The notes below the pieces were generated by a model. That model was not told the origin of the DNA and did no database searches. It saw only the letters and a list, made by a program, of their open reading frames with translations. The translations under genes and the position numbers were made by a program. Below are positions 34,294-44,700 of a DNA stretch of 64,000 nucleotides, piece after piece; the first letter of the stretch is position 1, and every line of letters begins with the position of its first letter. This DNA comes from JBBATK01 sp040398805 (GTDB lineage: Bacteria > Bacteroidota > Ignavibacteria > Kapaibacteriales > NICIL-2): positions 186,001 to 250,000 of the forward strand of contig JBBATK010000003.1 in assembly GCA_040398805.1 (NCBI GenBank), given 5' to 3'.

Positions 34294-36876
34294 ATGACAC
34301 GATACAAGCTACATGATGCCGCGTTCCGGAAACTTCAGCGGCCCGTCTTCGCATCCATCCTCCTGCTCTTCGTCTTCATCGTCGGAGCAGCCGTCGCACT
34401 CGCCCACCCCGCAGCGTCCACTCCTTCCACGCCTTCCGTCCTTGCCACCACACCGCAGGTCCGTGGCGACAACGAGCGACGTGGAAAGGTCCTTGGTGCC
34501 GACGAAGTCGATCGTCTTTTGGAGAATGCGCGCTCCTACTACCTTCGTGGTTTGAGCGCCATCGAACATCGGGACACCGTCCAGGCGACACGGTTTTTCG
34601 AGAGTGCCATTCAGGAACTGAATCAACTTGCCAGTACACCGGATATCGACAAGAACGAGGAGTTCACGGGCCTAGCCCAGCAGGTGATCGAGGACTTCGA
34701 AAGTTACATCCAGTCCATCGACAATCTCGGCGAGAACTCCCCCACCTTCGTACTCCGTGAAAAGATCTTCAAGGATGTGGAATCCAAACGACTCGCTGCG
34801 AAGAATGCGGCTGCAGGCCAGACCACCCCTGCTGTGATGTCCACCGGGTTGATCACGACCATCCCTCTCACGCAGAACGAGTCCGTAGCTATCATGATGG
34901 ACAGACTCACATCGGAAAAAGGAAGAAAGTATTTCACGAAGTGGCTTGAACGCACAGGCAAGTGGTTCCCCATGCTCAAGCGCATCGCTCGTGAAGAGAA
35001 CATGCCGGAGGAGATCATCCACCTGGCGATGATCGAGAGCGGACTGAATCCGCGAGCGTTATCGCGCGCTGGCGCCGTGGGCATGTGGCAGTTCATGCAG
35101 TCGACAGGAGAGATTTACAAACTCAATGTGACGCCGTGGAAGGACGACCGACGCGATCCCGAGCGCGCGGCGCGCGCCGCCATGCGTCACCTTCGCGACC
35201 TGTATAACGACTTCCGCGATTGGCATCTTGCGCTTGCGGCATACAACTGCGGTGCCGGCGGTGTGAGACGAGCCATCAAGGCCAGTCGAATCGACAATCC
35301 GAACTTCTGGGACATACAGTCATTTCTGCCGAGCGAGACACGCGATTACGTTCCCTCGTTCATCGCCGCATCGCTCATAACACTACAGCATGAGGCGTAC
35401 GGCTTCATGACGTCGCAACTCAATTTCGAACCCGAATACAAGATCGACACCCTTACCGTTCAGGAACCGATAGCCCTCTCGGTCCTGGCATCGTGCGCAG
35501 GCATCAGCTGCGACTCGCTGAAATGCCTGAATACGGACCTTCTCAGCTACAGCACTCCGCCTACCGACCTGCATGTGGTCAAACTTCCCTATGGATCGAA
35601 GGAAACGGTACGGGAGAAACTTTCCTCACTGCCGGCCGAAGAGCGTCTGCCGTGGGTGCTGCACGAGGTTCAACGCGGCGAAACCCTTGCGGGCATCGCT
35701 GCCAAGTACGAAGCGCCGATTCGGGCGTTGGAAACGGCGAACGAGGGTGTACGCAGATCGAAGGTACGTCCCGGATCCGTCGTGCGAATCCCCCGCCAAG
35801 CGCTCCATACCTTCCGTCCTTCCGAAGCTCCGGAGCTGTATGCGGAAGACACGAAGGAGAATGACAACGCCGTCGTCGATACGACGACGTCGATGCCTGC
35901 CATGACGTCGGTTCCGACGCAAGCGTCGCAGACCATCGAAGCGAAAGCACCGACTGCTACGGGTGTGGTGCCCGCAGCAAGCGAATCCACACCGCAAGTC
36001 CGGATCGTCCATACATGCAAGGCCGGAGAAACCTTGTACCGCATCGCAAGCTCGTACGGAGTCGCGTTGTCCGATCTCCGCTCATGGAACGGCCTCTCTG
36101 CATCGGCAGGTGTGCGCGTAGGTCAGCGCCTTGTCGTCATCGACCCTGCGCAGCAACCGTCCGCCGAGACAGCTATTGCACCCGTGACAGTGAATCCGGT
36201 GGAACCATCACAAGCATCGGTCGTGTCCGTTGCCCCTTCACCGGAAGAGGGCGCGGCAACTCCGAAGCAGAGTGGTACGGTGAAAAAGGGAGCGGAGAAA
36301 CAAGAAAAGACGATCACTCGGAAGGCAACGGGCAAAGGGGTCATCCATCGGGTGGCGCGCGGGGAGACGTTGGCGCAGATCGCGGATGATTACAACACGA
36401 CCATCCAAGCCATACGCTCAGCGAACAGGCTCTCGTCCCGTCGCTCCATCCAATCAGGTCAGCGCTTGAAAATCCCCCTCTCCGCCGAGAACGTCGCGCA
36501 GGTACGGGAGACCTTCGAGGAAGCCCCCGAGTCTGCATCGTGGACACGCTACAAGGTGCGTCGTGGCGACAACCTTGGCGTGATCGCCGGCGAGTTCGGT
36601 GTCCGCGAGCAACAGATCCGTAAATGGAATCCACGTGTCGCGCGCTCCGGATTGCAGCAAGGTCAGGTACTCCGCATCTTCACGCCGGTGACGGCCAAGG
36701 GCAGTTCTGCAGCGCCGTCGAAGAACGTGAATGCCGTGCCTAAGTATTACAAAGCCAAGCGTGGTGACACCATGGCGAAGATCGCCCGCAAATACGGCAT
36801 TCCCGTCCATCGACTTCTCAAGCTGAACGTTTCCCGTCAGGGAGTCCGTTCAGGACAGCGCATCCGCCTGCTCTGA
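34294..36876 (+). CDS. LysM-repeat lytic transglycosylase (MltD-like)
   Basis: Cleaves the glycan strands of peptidoglycan. 860 residues. N-terminal membrane anchor or signal (about 18-40). SLT domain about 205-390: catalytic Glu248 in LAMIESGLNP, then AGAVGMWQFM, DDRRDPERAARAAMRHL and AAYNCGAGGVRRA with Y317/N318. Five LysM domains follow, each opening with a G-E-T-L or G-D-T-M element: VQRGETLAGIA, CKAGETLYRIA, VARGETLAQIA, VRRGDNLGVIA and AKRGDTMAKIA; the last ends the protein. It has a good ribosome site. A shorter paralogue follows in tandem. Confidence 0.92.
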   Translation: MTRYKLHDAAFRKLQRPVFASILLLFVFIVGAAVALAHPAASTPSTPSVLATTPQVRGDNERRGKVLGADEVDRLLENARSYYLRGLSAIEHRDTVQATRFFESAIQELNQLASTPDIDKNEEFTGLAQQVIEDFESYIQSIDNLGENSPTFVLREKIFKDVESKRLAAKNAAAGQTTPAVMSTGLITTIPLTQNESVAIMMDRLTSEKGRKYFTKWLERTGKWFPMLKRIAREENMPEEIIHLAMIESGLNPRALSRAGAVGMWQFMQSTGEIYKLNVTPWKDDRRDPERAARAAMRHLRDLYNDFRDWHLALAAYNCGAGGVRRAIKASRIDNPNFWDIQSFLPSETRDYVPSFIAASLITLQHEAYGFMTSQLNFEPEYKIDTLTVQEPIALSVLASCAGISCDSLKCLNTDLLSYSTPPTDLHVVKLPYGSKETVREKLSSLPAEERLPWVLHEVQRGETLAGIAAKYEAPIRALETANEGVRRSKVRPGSVVRIPRQALHTFRPSEAPELYAEDTKENDNAVVDTTTSMPAMTSVPTQASQTIEAKAPTATGVVPAASESTPQVRIVHTCKAGETLYRIASSYGVALSDLRSWNGLSASAGVRVGQRLVVIDPAQQPSAETAIAPVTVNPVEPSQASVVSVAPSPEEGAATPKQSGTVKKGAEKQEKTITRKATGKGVIHRVARGETLAQIADDYNTTIQAIRSANRLSSRRSIQSGQRLKIPLSAENVAQVRETFEEAPESASWTRYKVRRGDNLGVIAGEFGVREQQIRKWNPRVARSGLQQGQVLRIFTPVTAKGSSAAPSKNVNAVPKYYKAKRGDTMAKIARKYGIPVHRLLKLNVSRQGVRSGQRIRLL

Positions 36877-36927
36877 CATGTGCCCATCCGGTCGTCCCGC
36901 TCTCACAGGAACATTCCCGATGTCGTG

Positions 36928-36935
36928 TATCTTTG
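36928..36935 (+). promoter_or_regulatory. Probable -7 box for the second transglycosylase-like gene
   Basis: TATCTTTG matches TAnnTTTG. It lies 63 bases before the ATG at 36998 and 52 bases after the first paralogue's stop, so the second copy may be transcribed separately. Confidence 0.5.
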
Positions 36936-36997
36936 TCGGGCCGGCGAAGCGGCGTCATCCATCACCATCGGCATAGGTGTCCGTGCTCGTATCCTCC

Positions 36998-39217
36998 ATG
37001 TGTCAACTGCGTTCTCTCCTCTGCGTCCTTCTCCTGCTCGGACTGACGGGCACGAGTGGCACGGTGTTCGGACAAGAAGGCATCCATCGTGAACCGGTAA
37101 AGACGCCGGCGCGTCCGCCGGTCCGAGACGAGTACTCGGGGATGGATGAAGACCAGCCCAAACGCAGTATCCGCGAAACCCTTTCCTTGCGTATCGAGAA
37201 CACTCGACAGTATTATCTCCAAGCGCTGGGGTTGCTCGAGAAGCGGGATACCGTCCGCGCCGCCTTGTCATTCGAGAGCGCCATCAGCGAGATCAGTCTT
37301 CTCAATTCCATGAGCGGCGTCGAGCGCTACGACGAATACACGACGATGCTGCAGTCCCTGTGCGACGATTACGAGCGATACATACGTCCGTCGCTCCGCC
37401 GCACCGGTCAAGAGACCATCTTCGCTCTGCGAACGAAGCTCTCCGCGCGCTCTTCGCAGCGCACGTCGCGACAGACGTTTCAGCCGCTGACGAAGTCGCC
37501 CACGAAGAAATCCAAACCCAAGCCTCCGCTTGTCACGACGGTGCCCCTTCCGAGCAACGAGCACGTGACTCGGTGCATCGACTTCCTTGTTTCCGAGAAA
37601 GGACACAAGTACTTCGCCCGATGGATCGAACGCAGTTCGCAGTGGTTCCCCCTTCTCAAGGCCATCGCCAAGCAGGAGGGTGCGCCCGAGGAGTTGGTCC
37701 ATATCGCCATGGTGGAGAGCGGTCTGGATCCGCGTTCCGCGACGCACAGCGGCCGCGGTGTGGGCTTATGGCATTGCGGTAAAGAGGTAGCCGACCGGTA
37801 CGGACTTCGCATCACTCCGTGGGTGGATGAGCGCCGCGATCCCCTTCTGGCGTCGCGCGCATGCCTGCGCTACCTACGCGACCTGCAACTGGAATTGCAC
37901 GACTGGCATCTTGCCATTGCCGCCTTCAAGGCAGGCATCGACGTGGTGAAGGCCGCTCAAGCGAAGAACGGCGATGCCGGCGCGGACTTCTGGTCCATTC
38001 GCAAGGACTTACCGCGCGAAACCCGCGAATATGTTCCCATGGTGATAGCAGCGATGATGATCACCATGCGGTACGAGGACTACGGATTCGGCGACTGGGA
38101 GATGAACTTCGAACAGCCGATGCTTACCGACACGGTCACCATCAGCGGTGCGGTGTACCTGCCTGTCGTTGCACGGTGTGCGGGCGTACCGACGGATTCT
38201 CTCCTGAAGATCAATCCAGAGTTGCTCAGCTTCACGACACCGCCGGATGAGAGTTTCACCATGAACATTCCTCGCGGCACGCGGAAGACGTTCTTGGAGA
38301 ACCTTGATGACATTCCCGCGGAAGAACAGTTGCCGTGGGTCTTGAGAACGGTGGAGAAAAACGAGACGTTGGCCATGATCGCCGCAGAAACGACCACCTT
38401 GGTGTCCGACATCTGCGCTCTCAACGGCTTCGAGTCACCCACCGTGCGACTACGTCCGGGCCAGGTCCTGCGCATCCCGAAGGAACTCCGGAAAAAGAAC
38501 CGCTTCTCCTCGTTCGGTACCGATACCGACCCTGCGCGGCGGGGTGGCACAGCCTCGGCTGCGACCAACGGTGAGCGTGACGAAGCGATTGCGGACTCCG
38601 TGACGGCTGTGCCGCGAACCTTCACTCCGGTAGAACAGTACCAACAACGCTCCGGCCGCGGCGGTGGAGTACGCCACACCGTCAAGCGCGGCGAGACTCT
38701 CGCGTCCGTCGCCACCATGTACGGCACCACGGTGAACGCGGTGCTCAAGGCAAACAGGATGCGGTCTGCCAAAGCGCTTCGTCGCGGACAACGCTTGCGG
38801 ATTCCTATCGCGAACGTCCGCATGCGGGTGGCACCGGCGAGTGATGTGGAGAGCATTGCTCCCACAGGGCCCGCACCAATCGCCTATACCGTGACGAAGA
38901 CCGATAGTCTGGCAGGAATTTGCGCGCGCTTCGGCGTGAGCGAAAAACGCCTGCGCATGTGGAATCCGGATTTCATGGATTCCGTCGTCACCCCCGGGCG
39001 GATACTCACCATCTATCCATCGCACGACGGCGGTTCGCGCAGCGAGCAATCATCCGGTTTCAGAAGAGCATCCTCCGACCGCCGTGTTCACACCGTCCGC
39101 AAAGGCGAGACGCTGTCCGCCATCGCGCGCAGATACGGCATCCCGTTGAAGAAACTCCAGTCTCTCAACGGCGGTACGGATAAGATTTTCGTGGGAAAGA
39201 AAGTGCGACTCCGGTAG
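36998..39217 (+). CDS. LysM-repeat lytic transglycosylase paralogue with altered active site
   Basis: 739 residues from the ATG at 36998, with signal peptide LRSLLCVLLLLGLTGTSGTV; GTG at 36977 is an alternative start. The layout copies the preceding gene: helical N-terminal region, SLT domain, then LysM (four copies: VEKNETLAMIA, VKRGETLASVA, VTKTDSLAGIC, VRKGETLSAIA). The catalytic Glu240 in IAMVESGLDP is kept, but GAVGMWQFM has become GRGVGLWHCG and the AYNxG motif has become AFKAG (F310, K311). These residues position substrate in family members, so activity may be weak or lost and the protein may act as a peptidoglycan-binding partner. Confidence 0.88.
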   Translation: MCQLRSLLCVLLLLGLTGTSGTVFGQEGIHREPVKTPARPPVRDEYSGMDEDQPKRSIRETLSLRIENTRQYYLQALGLLEKRDTVRAALSFESAISEISLLNSMSGVERYDEYTTMLQSLCDDYERYIRPSLRRTGQETIFALRTKLSARSSQRTSRQTFQPLTKSPTKKSKPKPPLVTTVPLPSNEHVTRCIDFLVSEKGHKYFARWIERSSQWFPLLKAIAKQEGAPEELVHIAMVESGLDPRSATHSGRGVGLWHCGKEVADRYGLRITPWVDERRDPLLASRACLRYLRDLQLELHDWHLAIAAFKAGIDVVKAAQAKNGDAGADFWSIRKDLPRETREYVPMVIAAMMITMRYEDYGFGDWEMNFEQPMLTDTVTISGAVYLPVVARCAGVPTDSLLKINPELLSFTTPPDESFTMNIPRGTRKTFLENLDDIPAEEQLPWVLRTVEKNETLAMIAAETTTLVSDICALNGFESPTVRLRPGQVLRIPKELRKKNRFSSFGTDTDPARRGGTASAATNGERDEAIADSVTAVPRTFTPVEQYQQRSGRGGGVRHTVKRGETLASVATMYGTTVNAVLKANRMRSAKALRRGQRLRIPIANVRMRVAPASDVESIAPTGPAPIAYTVTKTDSLAGICARFGVSEKRLRMWNPDFMDSVVTPGRILTIYPSHDGGSRSEQSSGFRRASSDRRVHTVRKGETLSAIARRYGIPLKKLQSLNGGTDKIFVGKKVRLR

Positions 39218-39246
39218 GCGTCATCCGATCGTGACACCATGACGAA

Positions 39247-39274
39247 ATCGCCGCACGATGAGAGTGCGGGCGAT
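39247..39274. terminator. Possible hairpin between convergent genes
   Basis: ATCGCCGCAC (39247-39256) can pair with GTGCGGGCGAT (39264-39274) with one bulge. No good T run follows on either strand, so it is a weak terminator candidate for the converging transglycosylase-like and der genes. Confidence 0.3.
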
Positions 39275-39347
39275 GAAACGCGACGTCCCATGGAGAGCTG
39301 CACGCAACGGTCCTGTGTCTGCATGCATGCATGTCCGTCGCCGTTTC

Positions 39348-40670
39348 CTACTCTTCGTCGTTCAAGCGTTTATTCTTCTTGCGGAAGCTCAGGCTGATGG
39401 GTACGCCTTCGAAGTCATGATGACGGCGCAGGGCACGTTCCAGAAAGCGCTTGTAGCTATCGGGAATCAGTTCGGGCTTGTTGGAGAACAGGGCGAACAT
39501 GGGCGGTTCGGTCTTGATCTGCGTGATGTAATTGATGCGAAGGTCGAAACCGCGGACGCTCGGAGGCGGCGTCCTTTCTATGTCACCGAGCAGTGCATCG
39601 TTGAGTTGCGCCGTCGGGATGCGGCTTCGGCGGCGGGCATGGATCTGCTCGCACATCTCCACCACTTTCGTCACCCGTTGCTTTGTCAGTGCGCTGATAT
39701 AGACGACGGGGATGAAATCGAACATGGCGAGATCTTCGCGGAGTTTCTTCGTGAAATCGTCGGCGGTCTTCGTCTCCTTCTCCACGGCGTCCCATTTGTT
39801 CACGGCGATGAGCACTCCCTTACGGGCGGCAACGACGTCGTGAATGATCTGCTTGTCCTGATGCTCCAAGCCACGGGTGGCGTCGAGCATGACAACGGCC
39901 ACATGACAACGCTCGATGGCGCGCATCGTCCGCAGGGTGCTGTACATCTCGATGTTCTCCGTCACGGCGGCTTTCTTCCGCAAGCCGGCGGTATCGATCA
40001 GGACCATTTCCCGTCCGTAATAGGTCAGCACGCTATCGATCGCATCCCGCGTGGTGCCGGCGATCGGCGTCACGATCATGCGATCCTTACCAAGCAGAGC
40101 GTTCGTCAGCGAGGACTTGCCGACGTTCGGACGTCCCACGACGGCGATATGCAATCGGTCGTCTTCCTCTGCAGTGTCCTGCGACAGCGGTTCGGTGACG
40201 GCATCCAGCACATCGCCACTGGCCCGGCCGCTCATGGCGGACATAGGATAGACGGTAGAGAAACCCAACGAATAGAACTCGGCCGCATGCGCATCGCGTT
40301 CGACATTGTCGCACTTGTTGGCAACGAGGATCACGGGCTTGTGGGAACTCTGGAGCAGGCGGGCAATGTCGATGTCGGTGGGAGTGACACCGTCCACGGC
40401 ATCGACCACGAAGATGATGGAGTCGGCTTCATCGATGGCGAGCATGGCCTGACGCCGGATGGCGCTATCGAACATCTCCTCGCTCTCGGGGACGATGCCT
40501 CCGGTATCCACGAGCGTGAACACCTTTCCGTTCCATTCGGCTTGGGCATACAAGCGATCACGCGTCACCCCGGGTACGGCCTCGACGATCGCCTCACGGC
40601 GCTCGATGATGCGATTGAATAACGTGGACTTTCCAACGTTAGGCCTACCCACAATTGCTACTACGTTCAT
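39348..40670 (-). CDS. der: Ribosome biogenesis GTPase Der (EngA)
   Basis: Tandem-GTPase factor for 50S assembly, 440 residues from the ATG at 40670, directly before the G1 box; an upstream in-frame extension over trhO is not coding. First G domain: VGRPNVGKST, DTGG, NKCD. Second: VGRPNVGKSS, DTAG, NKWD. The C-terminal KH-like domain has LRINYITQIKTEPPMFALF and ends KKNKRLNDEE. Both G domains look intact. Confidence 0.96.
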   Translation of the reverse strand: MNVVAIVGRPNVGKSTLFNRIIERREAIVEAVPGVTRDRLYAQAEWNGKVFTLVDTGGIVPESEEMFDSAIRRQAMLAIDEADSIIFVVDAVDGVTPTDIDIARLLQSSHKPVILVANKCDNVERDAHAAEFYSLGFSTVYPMSAMSGRASGDVLDAVTEPLSQDTAEEDDRLHIAVVGRPNVGKSSLTNALLGKDRMIVTPIAGTTRDAIDSVLTYYGREMVLIDTAGLRKKAAVTENIEMYSTLRTMRAIERCHVAVVMLDATRGLEHQDKQIIHDVVAARKGVLIAVNKWDAVEKETKTADDFTKKLREDLAMFDFIPVVYISALTKQRVTKVVEMCEQIHARRRSRIPTAQLNDALLGDIERTPPPSVRGFDLRINYITQIKTEPPMFALFSNKPELIPDSYKRFLERALRRHHDFEGVPISLSFRKKNKRLNDEE

Positions 40671-40797
40671 AATGTCTCGCTTTGTACACCCGCAATTTCG
40701 GAAGTTCGCGACAATTGCCGGGAGAGAACTGCGATTCCTTCTCTGTAATTTCGACGTCATCACCGTCAACGAATCGTCCATCACCAGGGATTCATCC

Positions 40798-41553
40798 GTG
40801 TCGAGCACACCGATCCTCAATATCGCCGCATACAAGTTCACCTCGCTCGACGAGGAATGGATACGCTCCATCCGACTCCCGCTCCGCGCGCAATGCCGAG
40901 ATATGGGTGTGTTCGGGACCATTCTTCTGAGCACGGAAGGGATCAATGTGTTCTTGGCCGGCACCGACGACGCCGTCCGAAGCGCATGGTCGGCCCTGAC
41001 GTCCCACGCACCGTTCTCCGATATGGAATACAAAGCCAGTCGCAGCGATAGTATTCCCTTCAAACGCATGAAGGTGAAGCTGAAGAAGGAGATCATCCCC
41101 ATGGGCAGGAACATCAATCCCGCCGACGGTACCGCTCCGCGCGTGCGTGCGCAGGAACTGCGTCAGTGGCTGGATGAAGGCAAGGACGTGGTATTGCTCG
41201 ATACCCGCAACACCTACGAAGTGGAGTTCGGAACCTTCGAGAACGCGCTCACGCTGGACATCCGGCATTTCCGCACGTTTCCGAAGTTCGTGGAAGAGAT
41301 GGACCCAGGCATGAAGGACCGGACCATCGTGACCTTCTGCACCGGCGGCATCCGCTGCGAGAAAGCCGGTGCGCTCATGAAGCAGGAAGGATTCACCGAT
41401 GTCTATCAACTCGAGGGCGGCATCCTGAAGTACTTCGAAGACGTAGGTCGAGACCATTACAATGGCGGATGTTTCGTGTTCGATGACAGGATCTCGCTGG
41501 ATCCGGGACTTCAGCCCGAAACAGAAACCGACACTCCGTCAGCACCTCGCTGA
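40798..41553 (+). CDS. trhO: tRNA uridine(34) hydroxylase TrhO (rhodanese-family)
   Basis: Hydroxylates U34 to ho5U in tRNAs. About 251 residues from the GTG at 40798. Motifs: LNIAAYKF at the start, GTILLSTEGINVFLAG, KLKKEIIPMG, then the rhodanese domain with the active Cys181 in FCTGGIRCEKAGAL. The GTG fits the usual family N-terminus; an ATG at 40672 would add 42 residues and place the start two bases from the divergent der start. The C-terminal zinc-binding Cys motif of longer members is absent. Confidence 0.9.
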   Translation: MSSTPILNIAAYKFTSLDEEWIRSIRLPLRAQCRDMGVFGTILLSTEGINVFLAGTDDAVRSAWSALTSHAPFSDMEYKASRSDSIPFKRMKVKLKKEIIPMGRNINPADGTAPRVRAQELRQWLDEGKDVVLLDTRNTYEVEFGTFENALTLDIRHFRTFPKFVEEMDPGMKDRTIVTFCTGGIRCEKAGALMKQEGFTDVYQLEGGILKYFEDVGRDHYNGGCFVFDDRISLDPGLQPETETDTPSAPR

Positions 41554-41702
41554 GCCGTATCCTTCGGGGCATGGGCAGTTCATGATTTCCTCTGCCGGAG
41601 CGGCGGACAAGATGCTACGTACTTTTACGACAAAGGTGTCTATTTTACCCCGATCGACATCTTCTCGATCATCTGTTTCCGCACACCCCCAAGGACATCC
41701 CT

Positions 41703-44700
41703 ATGCGGTTCGTACGTTCATTGGTGCTCTCCATTCTGATGTCTTGCTCCGGTCCGCTGCTTGCGCAGGGATCGATAGACAGCATCGTCTACAACCGCGG
41801 AACATTTTTCGGCAACGCCAGCAACGATGCCTATCTGTTGCACATGGCTGTCGATGCACAGGGCAATGTGTACGGTACGGGGCTGTGCACAAGCATCCCG
41901 ACGACGCCGGGGGCGTATAAGACGTCGAACCAAGGTGGCACCTATGATGCCATGGTTTTCAAACTCGATCCGACGATGAAGACCCTGATCTGGGCCACGT
42001 ACATCGGGGGCAATAATATCGAGGCTGGAGGCAGCATCGCCGTGAGTCCATCGGGCGAAGTATACGTGAGCGGCTATACCACCTCGTCGAACTTTCCCGT
42101 CACCGTCGCCTCCGATGCCTCCTACCTGGCAAGCGGAACAGTGAACTACTTCGCCCTGAAACTCAGTGCCGACGGCTCCACGCTGATGTACTCACGCATA
42201 CTCGGTCGTGGTTCCGCCATCACGCAGCAGACCGCCGCCGCCTCCAAAGGTGCGCACGTGGCCATCAATCCTTCGGGTGAGGCCTTCGTGTTCTCGCATA
42301 CGAACGCCACGCCATACCAGATAACGGGCAATGCCTACCAGGCGACTCTGGCGGGCTCGTCGGATTTCGTGTTGACCAAACTCTCGTCTACCGGCGCAGT
42401 GCTGTACTCGACGTTTTTCGGCGGTACCGGAGCCGAAACTTCATACGACATCGCATACGCCAATGGGAAAGTCTACTGTACCGGAACGACGGCATCCCCG
42501 GGATTGGGTCTGCGAACAGGAAAGGTCCCCGACGCTTCGGGCGATGGTTGTGTCTTCGTCGCCGACGACGGAGCGCAGTGCGCACCGCGTCGATGCTATG
42601 TGTATGGAACGTCGGGCACGGACCGGGGATATGCGGTATGGTACGACTCGCGCGCGCACAGGGTATGCCTTACCGGGACGTTTGGCGCCACGCCGACGTT
42701 TCCCTTCACGGCCTTGCAATCCGGTCAGACGACCGGTGGATACGTGTGCAGTGTCGACACGTCGCTCCAGACAACCTTTTCGACGACGATGATCGGAACC
42801 TCCGTCATTCCGACTTCGGTCGTCACCCGCACCTCCAACAGCACCGCCTATGTGGCGGGATACATCACCGCCGGCACCGTTCCCGTGTCCACCAACGGAT
42901 ATCAAACCTCACCGCGCGGTTCGTTGGACGGGTTCATGATTTCGGTGGACTCGGTGGGCTCCGCGTTAAAGTACGGCACCTATATGGGCGGCAGCGGTCA
43001 GGACTACAGCGCGGCCAAGGTGCTTCTCGTCGATCGAGGTTGTCTGCTCCGCGTCATCTTCGGCATCACCACGCATTCCACCAATTTCCCATCGACACCG
43101 AATACGTACCAGCCATTGAAGCTCAATAGCACGAACGACCAACCGGCATTGGCCATGTTCGCAACAACCCCCACGGCAAGCTTGACCTCGAGCGGGAAAC
43201 CATGCTCGCGAGAGGTGCTGTTGACCTTCTCATCCTCATGTCCCTTCACCAATCTTCGCTGGAGTTTCGGTGACAACACCCAGGCAGCGGGGACGAACCC
43301 CGTCACCCACGTGTACCCGGGCATCGGTATCTACAAGGTGACTGCCATCGCGGTGACGACGGAGGGGGATACCATCATCAAGACGCAAGACGTGGCTATC
43401 GGTAGTTCATCCCCCATCGATGCAGGTCCCGACAGGACCATCTGCAAGAATCAGGCAACGCAACTGATCGCCAGCGGAGCCGTGAGCTATCTATGGAGTC
43501 CGGGAAGTACCCTCAGCGACTCCACCATTGCCAATCCGTTTGCACGGCCGACGAAGACCACGATGTACTACGTGCGGGGTAAAGACTCGTTCGGTTGCGA
43601 GTCGTACGACTCCGTGCTCGTCATTGTCCGCGATATCAAGGCCACCGTGTCCGCCGATACGACGATATGCGAAGGATCGGTCGTCCAGCTGGTGGCCCAG
43701 GGCGGCACGTACTATTCGTGGTTGCCCACGACGGGCTTGAGTCTTCCGAACGGTTCGGTGGTTCTGGCGCGACCGCAATCGACCACCACGTACACCGTGG
43801 TCGCCTACGACGGCATCTGTTTCGATACCCAGCGTGTCACCGTCAACGTCATTCCGAAACCGAAACTGAGCTTCGCATCGGTACCCGGTATCTGCGCGAA
43901 CACACCGGTGGAGCTACGGGTCTACGTCAGTGCCGGTGGACCGTCGGATTCCTTGGTGACATCGTATGCGTGGACCCCGAAGTCGGCGATGAGCAATCCC
44001 TCCGTACCGAACCCCGTCGTGACACCGGATAAGGACTCCTGGTACAAGGTCACCGTCACCATGCGTAACGGGTGCATCGTCACCGATAGCATTCGCGTCC
44101 TCATTCAAACAAAACTCCGCATCACCGTGAGCAGTGATACCGCCTTTTGCGCAGGCGGCACCGTTCGCCTGCGAGCCAACGGGGCGACGCAGTACGTGTG
44201 GACGCCGTCGGTGGGGCTGAGCGATTCCGTCAGCAGCTCGCCGCAGTGCACGCCCTCGAGGACGACCACCTATACGGTCATCGGAAAGTCCGGCGCATGC
44301 ATCGACACCCAACGCGTCACCGTCACCGTTCGGGAACGTCCACGATCGGTCCGCGCCTTCGGCGATACCACCGTGTGCACCAATGATCGCGTGTACGTGC
44401 GGGCGACGTCGGACGATACCACGGGCGTCTCGTACTCTTGGTTCCCTCGCGCCGATTTCGAGAATCCCGACGACGCTTCGGCCTACCTGCGCTCTTCTGC
44501 ATCCCGCACCTACGTGGTCATCGCCACCAATGCCTACGGTTGCACAAGCACGGATAGCGTACGGGTGAATGTGGACAATGCCTTGCAGGTGCAGGCAGGT
44601 CCCGATGCGACGGCTTGCGAAGGTGAGGCGGTGCGGTTACGCATCCTGAGCTCGCATGACTCACTGACGCAGTTCACATGGATACCGAACGATGGCACGT

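Noticed and set aside
39258..40622. 454-codon plus-strand open frame opposite der
   Set aside because: Antisense shadow of Der; no family motifs.
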